Part shown: positions 17,801 to 24,852 of the stretch, piece after piece
Layout of the letters: the number at the start of each line of letters is the position of its first letter
Position numbering within the stretch: position 1 is the first letter of the stretch
From: Streptomyces sp. TBY4
GTDB taxonomy: Bacteria > Actinomycetota > Actinomycetes > Streptomycetales > Streptomycetaceae
Direction: 5' to 3'
Length of the DNA stretch: 64,000 nucleotides
Assembly: GCF_024213195.1 (NCBI RefSeq)
Contig: NZ_JANAVF010000021.1
Location: 1 to 64,000, forward strand
Made by a program: the position numbers and the translations under genes
Notes under the pieces: model-generated
What the model saw: only the letters and a program-made list of their open reading frames with translations
What the model was told of the DNA's origin: nothing
Database searches by the model: none

Positions 17801-17977
17801 GACGACGTCCTCGACGGGGTAGCCGACCTTGTCGATGACGTAGGCGACGCCGAGCAGCTGGACGGCCTGGCGGCCGGTGATCAGCGTTGCGAAGCCCCAG
17901 AGGGCGGTCAGGGAGACGAGCGGCACAAGGAGCAACGCCACGATCTTCCGGCGGATGGACTTCCCGCGAAAGCGCAT
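14888..17977 (-). CDS. cvnA: Conservon sensor histidine kinase-like protein with nitrate/sulfite-sensing domain (CvnA)
   Basis: 1029 residues from ATG 17977, preceded by GGGGAGG. TM1 (KIVALLLVPLVSLTALWGFATLI) and TM2 (about residues 310-335, LAGVLGFIALIVSLVLSVRIG) flank an extracellular NIT-type helical sensor domain. A HAMP segment and HATPase domain follow: N-box ELLENA (about 525) and G-box DRGLGM. The C-terminal 400 residues are Pro/Ala/Arg-rich and probably disordered. No standard H-box is seen, in line with CvnA proteins, which signal through CvnB-D rather than a response regulator. No response regulator gene is adjacent. Confidence 0.92.
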   Translation of the reverse strand: MRFRGKSIRRKIVALLLVPLVSLTALWGFATLITGRQAVQLLGVAYVIDKVGYPVEDVVRVIQKERRQTLVVIGDPRASNATTELAKSRTATDEAVERISADAQDPEVVDELSPASARHLTSILEAFRSIGALRGAVDGGSVDTNQALELYNRLVDPCYDFLMNLHALEDVEMDKQGRALVGITRARETLSREDALVAGALAARNVSQADIRHVSDFVANRKLLYEFNLAILPAADREQFEQYWNNPESRALREAEERFLVQGPTHSPRNVTAAQWDQAAGKVLGDLAVMGTAAGDRYQKRVEPVAMDVLVQAALAGVLGFIALIVSLVLSVRIGRDLIRDLSRLRKEAHEVSGIRLPGVMRRLAAGEHVDVETEAPRLEYEKDEVGQVGQALNTLQRAAIEAAVKQAELRRGVSEVFVNLARRNQVLLHRQLTLLDTMERRTEDTEELADLFRLDHMTTRMRRHAEGLVILSGVAPSRQWRKPVQLMDVVRAAVAEVEDYERIEVRRLPRLGITGPAVADVTHLIAELLENATVFSPPHTAVQVLGERVANGFTLEIHDRGLGMTPEALFDANLRLTETSEFELSDTDRLGLFVVSRLAHRHEVKVRLQISPYGGTTAVVFLPSALLTEAPDTNGTGIRLAGGRAVGGPAGSTGPKAVTEAGGPERLLPAGAELRGPVELEAPIGMLGLDEPVPAPEDVPTGIAGPAGALGLTGFSGAKGRPAMATLDDETPPNGISRNSLLGLRPAARTHTDRGVPRKGDRGTDRMGERTADGSGDRAGLWKGDRSTEAPAERGGARFGDRDSGRSHDRDRGRDRRDHRDREREPLPPTGPVRLEPARAESARPDGARSPGAVPLPRRRPAPTLVAEHGRRVEPRPVSAVPDATQAGPVPNGTAHPTAAPPATTPSGAPHPAAPHAGAALPRRIRQASLAPQLKDAPAPAPAEAAADPLTDRDAEDVRRRMSSLQRGWTAGRDHHARQRAEQVAQADRTGWADQTAQSEQTAPHQSVTGAGTPAATGPGFENEGDGR

Positions 17978-18336
17978 GGCCTCCCCAGCCTCCCCCAGCT
18001 CAACCCCGTTACCGGGGGTTGGTGTTCCGTCATTTAAACGGCGTGAGCCTACTACTGCCACAGCGCACCTTCGAAGGCCTGTCCGGACGTTTTCGGCCTG
18101 ACCCCGGGACTAAGATCACGAGTTGTCCGATATTCCGGTGAAGTGCGGCCCGATATGTGGCAGATGACACTCGGTGGGGTCTCGGTTCCCGTGGCGGAAT
18201 GGATGGCTGGAATTCTTCGTTCCGCGACACTTCGGGGCGCCGGCCGCGTCCGGGATCCGGGAATCTCTCGGCCTCTTCGCGCGTCTACCTGTTCGGGGCG
18301 GGCATGAGCGGCCGCATGGAGGGGAGGGAGCCGACC
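17978..18336. promoter_or_regulatory. divergent intergenic region with candidate cvnA promoter
   Basis: This 359-bp gap separates cvnA (-) from a small membrane protein gene (+). On the minus strand TTCGAA (18070-18075), 18 bp and TAGGCT (18046-18051) resemble a vegetative promoter, leaving a leader of about 60 nt to cvnA. I see no convincing promoter for the rightward gene. The short reading frames here lack ribosome sites. Confidence 0.4.
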
Positions 18337-18816
18337 ATGGCGAAGACGTACGAGGACAGGGGCGCGGGCGGCGCCGGCGGCACGGGACCCGGGGCGTCGC
18401 CGCGGGCGCGGAACCTGTGGGTGGACCAGCCGACGGGCCGACGGCGCATGCCGGACCCGGTCCGGGTGTCCGCCGTGCGGGCGGTCCTGATCGTCGCCGT
18501 GACGCTGACGGACGCGACGATCGCCTTCTTCCTGACGGTCACCGGCTCCTGGCTGGCCCTTCCGCTGTCGCTGGGCGCGATAGCGGGGACGGTCGTGGCC
18601 ACCTGGGGGGTGCTCGACGTACTGATCACCCGGCAGGCGTGGAACCAGCGCCACGGAGTGCTCTCGGAGCCCAGCAGCACGGCCCGGGGCCGCCGGCGCG
18701 AGCGCCGCAGGGCGCGCGCGGAGGCCCGCTCGGCGCCTCCGCTGCCGCCCCGCATACCCGTGCGCGGCGAGGCGACCGGCATCTGGCCGCCGCCTACGGG
18801 CACGGGGCGGGGCTGA
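18337..18816 (+). CDS. Small integral membrane protein, hypothetical
   Basis: 159 residues from ATG 18337, which follows GGGGAGGGAG (18321-18330). Two hydrophobic segments (AVLIVAVTLTDATIAFFLTV and LALPLSLGAIAGTVVATWGVLDVLI) are flanked by a Gly-rich N-terminus and an Arg-rich tail (GRRRERRRARAEAR). The topology is probably two-pass with both ends in the cytoplasm. Family not recognised. It converges on the SMC-like gene, whose stop is 25 bp away. Confidence 0.75.
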   Translation: MAKTYEDRGAGGAGGTGPGASPRARNLWVDQPTGRRRMPDPVRVSAVRAVLIVAVTLTDATIAFFLTVTGSWLALPLSLGAIAGTVVATWGVLDVLITRQAWNQRHGVLSEPSSTARGRRRERRRARAEARSAPPLPPRIPVRGEATGIWPPPTGTGRG

Positions 18817-18841
18817 GGCGCGGCCCCGTGGCCCCGTGGCC

Positions 18842-21800
18842 CTAGCTTCGGCGGTACATGCGGGTCGCGGTGATTTCGCCGTGGATGGTCTCGCCCTCCG
18901 TGAACTGCTGGGGCAGGCCCGGGCGCAGGTGTTCCTCGACGCTGATGTACTTGAGCCCCGCGCGCAGGTCTGCGTCGTTGCGCAGCCGGATGACGAGCGG
19001 GAACTCGGCGAGGGCCGTGGTGTCGAACAGGCCCGTGGTGTACAGCAGCTGGACGCCGAGCGCGTCCGAGACGGCCCGCTGGAGTTCCAGCAGGTACGTG
19101 GCGTTCGCGCGCCCGATCGGGTTGTCGAGGAAGAGCGTGCCCGCGTGCCGGTGCTTGTCGCGGCCCCGGTCGTTGCTGCGCAGCGCCGCCATCGTGCAGT
19201 AGAGGGCGATCGCGGCGGTGAGCAGCTGGCCGCCGGAGAACACGTCGCCCATCTGGCCGACCGGAACCCGCTCGGCGCGCAGCACCGCGTCGGGCTTGAG
19301 GATCTCCACCGCGATGCCCTTGGGCTCCAGGGCCGCCGAAACCCCGTGCAGGAGCAGTGACATGCCGTCGCGGCGGCCCTCGCCGAAGGAGGCGGTGCTG
19401 TTCTTCTTCACGGCGGCGCGGGTCGCCTCGTCGATGACCTCGCCGAGCCGCTCGGTGAGGGTGGCCTGGTCGGGCTCCTCGAAGCGGATGCGCAGGAACT
19501 CCTGGCCCGACCACTCCCCCAGCCCCTCAGGGAGCTGGGAGAGCCGCTGGGCGGAGCGCAGGGTGGCCAGGGCCGATTCCACGAGTCCGCGCAGCCGGTC
19601 CACGATGCTGTCCCGGTTGCGCTCCAGCTGCGCCAGCTCGTCGGTGAGGACGCGTAGCCGGGGGGCGAAGGCCACGGCCCAGGCCGCGGCGTGCTCGGGC
19701 AGGGCGGAGGCGGGCAGTTCGCGGATCTGCTGGCGTGCGGGGGTGCGCACCTGCTCGTAGCGGTTGGCGTTGGCGTGCCGGACCAGGATGTCGCTCGCCT
19801 CGCGGACGGCGGCCTCGGCGGCCGACAGGTCGGCGGCGCAGCCCCGTAGCGAACGGCGGGCCTCGGTGGCCGACTGGCGGGCCTCCTCCAGGCTGCCGGG
19901 GTGGGCCACCGGCTCCTGCTCGTCCTCCTGGTGGGTGTGGTCCCGCAGGAGGTCGCGGAGCATGGCCGCGGTCTCGTCGAAGCCGCCCGCGCCCTCCTCG
20001 GCGGTGCGGTGGGCGCGCAGCAGGTCGGCGTGGGCCGCGCGGGCGGACTCCACGGCGGCGGTGTGGGCGGCGAGCTGCGCGGTGGCGGTGCGGAGCAGGG
20101 CCTGCGCGGCGTCGACGTCCTCGGGGATCAGCTCCTCGGGCAGCTCGGTGTGCGCCTCGCCCTCGGCGGGGGCGTGCCGCTCGGCCTCGCCGCGCAGCCG
20201 GCCGAGCTGCTCGCTCGCGGTGGAGGCGCGGGTCTCCAGCATCTGTACGAGGGCTTCGGCGCGGGCGGCCGCGGCCTGCCGGGAGGGGCCGTCGGCCCCG
20301 TCGGTGCCCTCGAGGAGCTGGGCGGCGCGGGTACGCACCTTGTTGGTGAGGCGGTCCAGTTCGGTGAGGGCCACGCTCTCGTCGCTCTCGGCGCGGGCCT
20401 GCTCCGAGCGCAGGTCGGCGCCGACGCCCACCTTCTCGTAGAGCTGCGAGGCGGCGCGGTAGGCCTCGCGCAGCGCGGGGAGCGGTGCCTTGGCCGTGGC
20501 GCCGTCCCCTGCGGGCGCCTCGGGCAGCGGATCGGGCGCCCCGGCGATCTCGGCGCGCTCGGCGCGCAGGGCGCGTGCGGTGCGGCGGGCGTCGTCGGCG
20601 GCGCGCTGGGCGGCGCGGCGGTCCTCGTCGGCGGAGCGGGCCCGGTCGAGGCAGACCTCGGCGCGCGCCTCCGACTCGGCGGCTTCGTCGGCGAGTTCGC
20701 GCAGCTTGGTCTGCCAGCCGGCGCGCTCGCGGAGCCGGTACGCGAGGCCGGCGAGGGCGTCGGCGACCCGGCGGGCGCGCTGGGCGGTGTCCTGGCGCTC
20801 GTCGCGGACGCGGGCGGCGTCGGCGGCGGCCTCGTCGGCCTCGGCGCGTACGGTACGGGCCTCCGCGAGCTCGGCGTCCGTCTCCTCGGCGAAGCCGCGG
20901 GCGGCGGCGGCCTGCTCCGCGAGCTCGGTGAGCCGGCCGGGCGGGCAGCCGGTGCGCCAGGAGCGCACCCGGGCGGCGAGCTCGCGGTCGCCGGAGAGGC
21001 GGGCGGCGAGCTCGCGGATCTCGGTGTCGCGGGCGGTGGCGCGGGCGCGCAGCGCCTGGCGCTCCTCGTCGGCGGCGTGCTCGTCGTGCATGGCCGGGTT
21101 CGGCGGGACGATGAAGATGCCGGAGCCGTCGGAGTCGCCGGCCGGGGGGACCGGAGCGAGCAGGGCCGCGGCGGTGCCGACGGCGACGGTGGAGCGGGGC
21201 AGCAGGGCGGCCCCGGCGAGGACCTCGCGGGCCCGGGAGTGGGTGTCGGGGTCGGTGATGACCACACCGTCGACGAGCTCGGGGCGGGCGGCGAGGACGG
21301 CGGCGTGGTCGGCCGGGTCCACGGACTGCGCGAGGTAGCGCCAGCCGGGGAGGGCCGGGATGCCGTGCTCGCCGAGGAACTCGACGGTGGCGAGGACGTC
21401 GGGGCCCGGCGGCAGCAGGCCGCCGTCGCCGAGGGCGCCGAGGATGCGGGAGTCGTCGGCGGCGGCCGTGCGCAGGTCGAAGAGCTGGCGTTCGGCGGCG
21501 GCGACTCCGTCGGTGAGCAGGGTGCGCAGGTCGTCGGCGTTCCGGTCCAGGTCCGCGACGGTGAGCCAGCCGGTGGCGCCCGAGGCGGCGGCGTCACTGG
21601 CCTCGGACGCGTCGTGGCGCCCGGCGGAGCCCCGGCCGGTGGCCTCGGCCCCGGACCCGCCGGCCGGCGTACCGCCGTCGGCGCGCGGGGACGGGTCCGC
21701 CGTGCCGGGGGCCGACGGGGCGCCCAGCAGGGCTGCCAACCGCGGGGCCGCGGCGAGGGCTTCGGCCGCCCGGTACTCCGCGTCGTGGGCGGCCTCGGCC

Positions 21801-23557
21801 GCGTCGGCGGCGTCCGCCGCGCGGGCGGCGGTGAGTTCCGCGCGGGATTCCGCGGCGGCGGCCTCGCGGGCGGCCTCGGCGGCTGCGCGGGAGGCCTCGC
21901 GGGACTCGTCCCAGGCGGCCACGGCCGTCTTCTCGGCGTCGGCGGCGGCCAGGGCGGCGCGGGCCGGGTCGGCGTCGGGGGCGGAGTCGTCGAGCCAGCC
22001 GGCCCGGACGGCCTCGGCGGTCTCCTGCTGGACCTCTGCGAGGCGGGCGCGCAGGTGCTCGGCCTCGCTGCGGGCCCGCTGGGCGGCCGTGGCGGCGGCG
22101 GTGGCGGCGCGGTGGGAGGCCTCGCCGGTCTCCTGGAGGACGGCGGAGCGCTCCTCCTCCTCGTTGGCGGCCCGCTCGCCCTGCTCGGCGGCGGCGTGCA
22201 GGGCCCGTACGAGCTCGGTGGCGGCGGTGGCCCGGGCGGCGAGCGCCGGGGCGGCGTCCCGCTCGGCCTCCAGGATCGCGGCGGCGACCCGGGAGGAGCG
22301 GTCGGCGGCGGCGCGGTGGCGCAGCACGGTCTCGGCGGCCTGCCAGGCGGAGTGCAGGGTGCGGGCTTCGAGGAGTTCGCGGCGCTGCGCGGCGGCGGCC
22401 TTGTCGGCGACGGTCAGGGCCAGCGAGGCGTGCCGGTAGGCGAGTTCGGCCGAGACGGCGGCGCTGCGGGCGCGCGCGGATTCGGCGGCGGTGACCTGAT
22501 GGGCGGCGCCGGTGACGCGCTGTGCGAGATCGGCGGCGCGGCCGCGTTCCTCACCGGCGCGGGCGGACAGCCGCCGGGCCAGGGTGCGCGTACGGCGTTC
22601 GGCGCCGGCGTGGACGTCGCGCAGCCGGGTGCGGGCCGCGGCGGCCTCGACGATCTTGTTGAGGAGTTCCACCGAGCCCGCGGTGAAGTCCCGTTCGGCC
22701 ATCAGCTCGGCGCGGCGGCCCAGCTTGTTGCCGAAGCCGTGGACGAGGTCGGCGAGGCCGTCCGTGTCCCGGGTGTCGGTGACGGCGCGCAGCAGCAGGT
22801 CGGTGAAGTCGGAGTCCTTCTTGACCGCGAAGAGGCCGGCGGCCTCGCCCTCGTCGGCGTTCATCTCGCGCTGGTAGCGGAAGAGTTCGGGGTCGAGGCC
22901 GAGCTCGGTGAGGTGCTCGTTCCAGCGGTCGTGGATCTCCTCGAAGTACACCTCCAGGTGCGGGTACGCCTTGCCCGCCTCGGTCAGGGCGTCGCGGAAG
23001 CCCTTCATGGTGCGGCGCCGGCCCTGGGCGCCGGAGGCGCCTTCCACGGGCGGGCGCACCGAAGTGGCCTCGGCCACCGGGAGGTTGTCCAGGCTGAGGC
23101 CGGGGCCGGGGCGGAAGGAGTACCAGGCCTCGGCGAACTTGCGCGGGTCGTTGGAGACTTGGCGGCCGCGCCATTCGCTGACCTTGCCGACGACCACGCA
23201 CTCGCCGGTCTGGGTGTGCTGCCACTCCAGTGCCACGTGGCCGCAGTCGTCGGCCAGCAGGAACTTGCGCAGGACGCCGGAGCTGGCGCCGCCCAGGGTG
23301 TTGCGGTGGCCGGGCAGCATCACCGAGAAGATCAGCTTGAGCAGGACGGACTTGCCGCCGCCGTTCTCCAGGAAGAGCACGCCGGCGGGCGCGGGGCGGC
23401 GCGGCGGGCCGGTGGGCTCGTCCTCGAAGAACTCCGCCTGGGTGGGCGCCGGGTGGGGCACCGGCTCGCCGACTCCGCGCAGGTCGAGCACGGTGTCGGC
23501 GTAGCGTGCGCCGGCGGGCCCGATGGAGTAGAGGCGGATCCGGGACAGCTCGTACAT
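18842..23557 (-). CDS. SMC/MukB-like giant coiled-coil ATPase (MksB/JetC-type)
   Basis: 1571 residues. The N-terminal head has Walker A LENGGGKSVLLKL (Lys69). About 1300 residues of Ala/Glu/Arg-rich coiled coil follow, broken near the middle by a globular hinge-like segment (about residues 730-860: LGEHGIPALPGWRYLAQSVDPADHA). The C-terminal head has signature FSGGQLLTAAIAL and Walker B GTLFLDNPIGRAN (Asp1478, Asn1479). This layout is that of condensin-like SMC proteins, which entrap and extrude DNA. The residue after the Walker B Asp is Asn, not the usual catalytic Glu. It is the last gene of a three-gene operon with two smaller partners. Start ATG 23557 gives MYELSRIRLYSIGP, typical of MksB/JetC N-termini. 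Confidence 0.85.
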   Translation of the reverse strand: MYELSRIRLYSIGPAGARYADTVLDLRGVGEPVPHPAPTQAEFFEDEPTGPPRRPAPAGVLFLENGGGKSVLLKLIFSVMLPGHRNTLGGASSGVLRKFLLADDCGHVALEWQHTQTGECVVVGKVSEWRGRQVSNDPRKFAEAWYSFRPGPGLSLDNLPVAEATSVRPPVEGASGAQGRRRTMKGFRDALTEAGKAYPHLEVYFEEIHDRWNEHLTELGLDPELFRYQREMNADEGEAAGLFAVKKDSDFTDLLLRAVTDTRDTDGLADLVHGFGNKLGRRAELMAERDFTAGSVELLNKIVEAAAARTRLRDVHAGAERRTRTLARRLSARAGEERGRAADLAQRVTGAAHQVTAAESARARSAAVSAELAYRHASLALTVADKAAAAQRRELLEARTLHSAWQAAETVLRHRAAADRSSRVAAAILEAERDAAPALAARATAATELVRALHAAAEQGERAANEEEERSAVLQETGEASHRAATAAATAAQRARSEAEHLRARLAEVQQETAEAVRAGWLDDSAPDADPARAALAAADAEKTAVAAWDESREASRAAAEAAREAAAAESRAELTAARAADAADAAEAAHDAEYRAAEALAAAPRLAALLGAPSAPGTADPSPRADGGTPAGGSGAEATGRGSAGRHDASEASDAAASGATGWLTVADLDRNADDLRTLLTDGVAAAERQLFDLRTAAADDSRILGALGDGGLLPPGPDVLATVEFLGEHGIPALPGWRYLAQSVDPADHAAVLAARPELVDGVVITDPDTHSRAREVLAGAALLPRSTVAVGTAAALLAPVPPAGDSDGSGIFIVPPNPAMHDEHAADEERQALRARATARDTEIRELAARLSGDRELAARVRSWRTGCPPGRLTELAEQAAAARGFAEETDAELAEARTVRAEADEAAADAARVRDERQDTAQRARRVADALAGLAYRLRERAGWQTKLRELADEAAESEARAEVCLDRARSADEDRRAAQRAADDARRTARALRAERAEIAGAPDPLPEAPAGDGATAKAPLPALREAYRAASQLYEKVGVGADLRSEQARAESDESVALTELDRLTNKVRTRAAQLLEGTDGADGPSRQAAAARAEALVQMLETRASTASEQLGRLRGEAERHAPAEGEAHTELPEELIPEDVDAAQALLRTATAQLAAHTAAVESARAAHADLLRAHRTAEEGAGGFDETAAMLRDLLRDHTHQEDEQEPVAHPGSLEEARQSATEARRSLRGCAADLSAAEAAVREASDILVRHANANRYEQVRTPARQQIRELPASALPEHAAAWAVAFAPRLRVLTDELAQLERNRDSIVDRLRGLVESALATLRSAQRLSQLPEGLGEWSGQEFLRIRFEEPDQATLTERLGEVIDEATRAAVKKNSTASFGEGRRDGMSLLLHGVSAALEPKGIAVEILKPDAVLRAERVPVGQMGDVFSGGQLLTAAIALYCTMAALRSNDRGRDKHRHAGTLFLDNPIGRANATYLLELQRAVSDALGVQLLYTTGLFDTTALAEFPLVIRLRNDADLRAGLKYISVEEHLRPGLPQQFTEGETIHGEITATRMYRRS

Positions 23558-23627
23558 GGCGGCGGACTCTCGTCGTTTTTCGTAGGTCGTACGGGGACGG
23601 GTGGCGGGGGGGCCGGGGGCGGCCGGC

Positions 23628-24548
23628 TCAGGCGTGGAAGGGCAGGCCCGCGTCGGCGGCGAGTTCCAGGTCGTCGCCCTCGGGCGGCGGCAGCAGGCTC
23701 GCGGAGCCGTCGCTGACCGGGACCACGCCCAGTTCGAGGAGCTCGGCCATGGCCGCGCTGCCCGCCATGTCGCGGACCTGGAGCTGGTAGCGGGGGGTGG
23801 TGCGGTACGTGCCTCCGGCGTCGTCCCCGGTGCGCTGGAGGAAGCCGGAGTCGGTGAGGAAGGCGGCGGCCTTGCCGACGATGCCGGTGGTGGAACCGGC
23901 GAGCCGGCGGGCGTCCTTGGTGGCGCCGGTCGCGCTGCGGCGGGCGTACACCCGCCAGGCGGCCTCCAGGCCGGGGGCGTCCGAGGCCGGGTCGGTGTTC
24001 TCGCCGAGCTCCTCGGCCCGCTCCTCCAGGCGGCGGCAGGTCTGCCGGACGAAGGCGTCGACGCCGTTGACGGTGATCCGGCCGATGTAGCCGTCGTCGG
24101 CGAGGTCCTCGGGGCGCGGGAAGGCCAGGGCCGCCACCGCGAGGTGGGCGAGGCCGTGCAGGAAGCGGTCCGCGGAGTCGGCGGTGGTGCGGCGGGCGTA
24201 GTCGCCCATGCGGACGGCGAAGACGGAGTCCTCGCCGGCGGCCACGGCCATGCCGGCGCGGGGAGACACCTCGAGGACGACGAGGCCGAGGCCGGTGGCG
24301 ACGGCGTCGGCGAGCCGGGCGAAGGCGGGGTCCTCGCGGTAGCGGCGCAGCAGTTCGGCGTACTCGGCGTCACGGGCCGGCAGCAGCTTGGGCTGGAGCC
24401 CGAAGGCGACGAGGCGGGCCGCGTCGGCGGCGTCCGCCGGGGTGACGGCTCCCTGCGGGGCCGGGGTCGGCGCCTGTGCCTGAACCGGGGCCTCGTGGGC
24501 GTCGGGCTCGCTCCACGCGGGGTGCTGCTCGGCGTGGTGGTCGCTCAC
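23628..24548 (-). CDS. KITE-like partner of the SMC-like ATPase (MksE/JetB-type, DUF4194-like)
   Basis: 306 residues from GTG 24548, preceded by GGAGAC about 7 nt away. After a Pro/Gln-rich N-terminus, the body (LLRRYREDPAFARLADAVATGLGLVVLEVSPRAGMAVAAG ... VRMGDYARR) looks like tandem winged-helix content, ending in a region with PRYQLQVRDMAG. No enzymatic motif is seen. Position between the SMC-like gene and the 501-residue gene, all in one direction, matches the MksF-MksE-MksB order. The assignment is by size, context and fold-like pattern, not by a recognised signature. Confidence 0.6.
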   Translation of the reverse strand: MSDHHAEQHPAWSEPDAHEAPVQAQAPTPAPQGAVTPADAADAARLVAFGLQPKLLPARDAEYAELLRRYREDPAFARLADAVATGLGLVVLEVSPRAGMAVAAGEDSVFAVRMGDYARRTTADSADRFLHGLAHLAVAALAFPRPEDLADDGYIGRITVNGVDAFVRQTCRRLEERAEELGENTDPASDAPGLEAAWRVYARRSATGATKDARRLAGSTTGIVGKAAAFLTDSGFLQRTGDDAGGTYRTTPRYQLQVRDMAGSAAMAELLELGVVPVSDGSASLLPPPEGDDLELAADAGLPFHA

Positions 24549-24852
24549 GGGTGGGTCTCCTCGGCGGTGCGGGTGGGGCTCACGCGGGTGGGGCTGAGGC
24601 CGGCGGGGCTGCCGACGGGGTTCGGGCCGGTGGCGTACGGCGGCGCGGTGGCTTCGGCGGAGCAGGGTCTTCCCCCACCCCGCCCCTTCCCGAAAGCAGG
24701 GGCGAGCCCCCACACCCCCGGCCGGGACCGGACCCCCAGGGACCCCGCCCCGACGGCCCGGCCCGCGGCCGCGAGCAGGCGGCCCGGCGCAACCGCACGC
24801 GGGCAGTGCGGCGCAGCCGGACATAGGGGGTGCGGCGCAGCCGTGGGCCGGG
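24549..24852. other. 304-bp gap inside the SMC operon with a 13-bp direct repeat
   Basis: Unusually long spacing for an operon whose other gap is 70 bp. The sequence is C-rich on the plus strand and contains TGCGGCGCAGCCG twice (24807-24819 and 24831-24843). Both minus-strand frames stay open across it but read as Arg/Pro low complexity. It may be decayed coding sequence, an internal promoter region or an expanded intergenic repeat. Confidence 0.6.
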
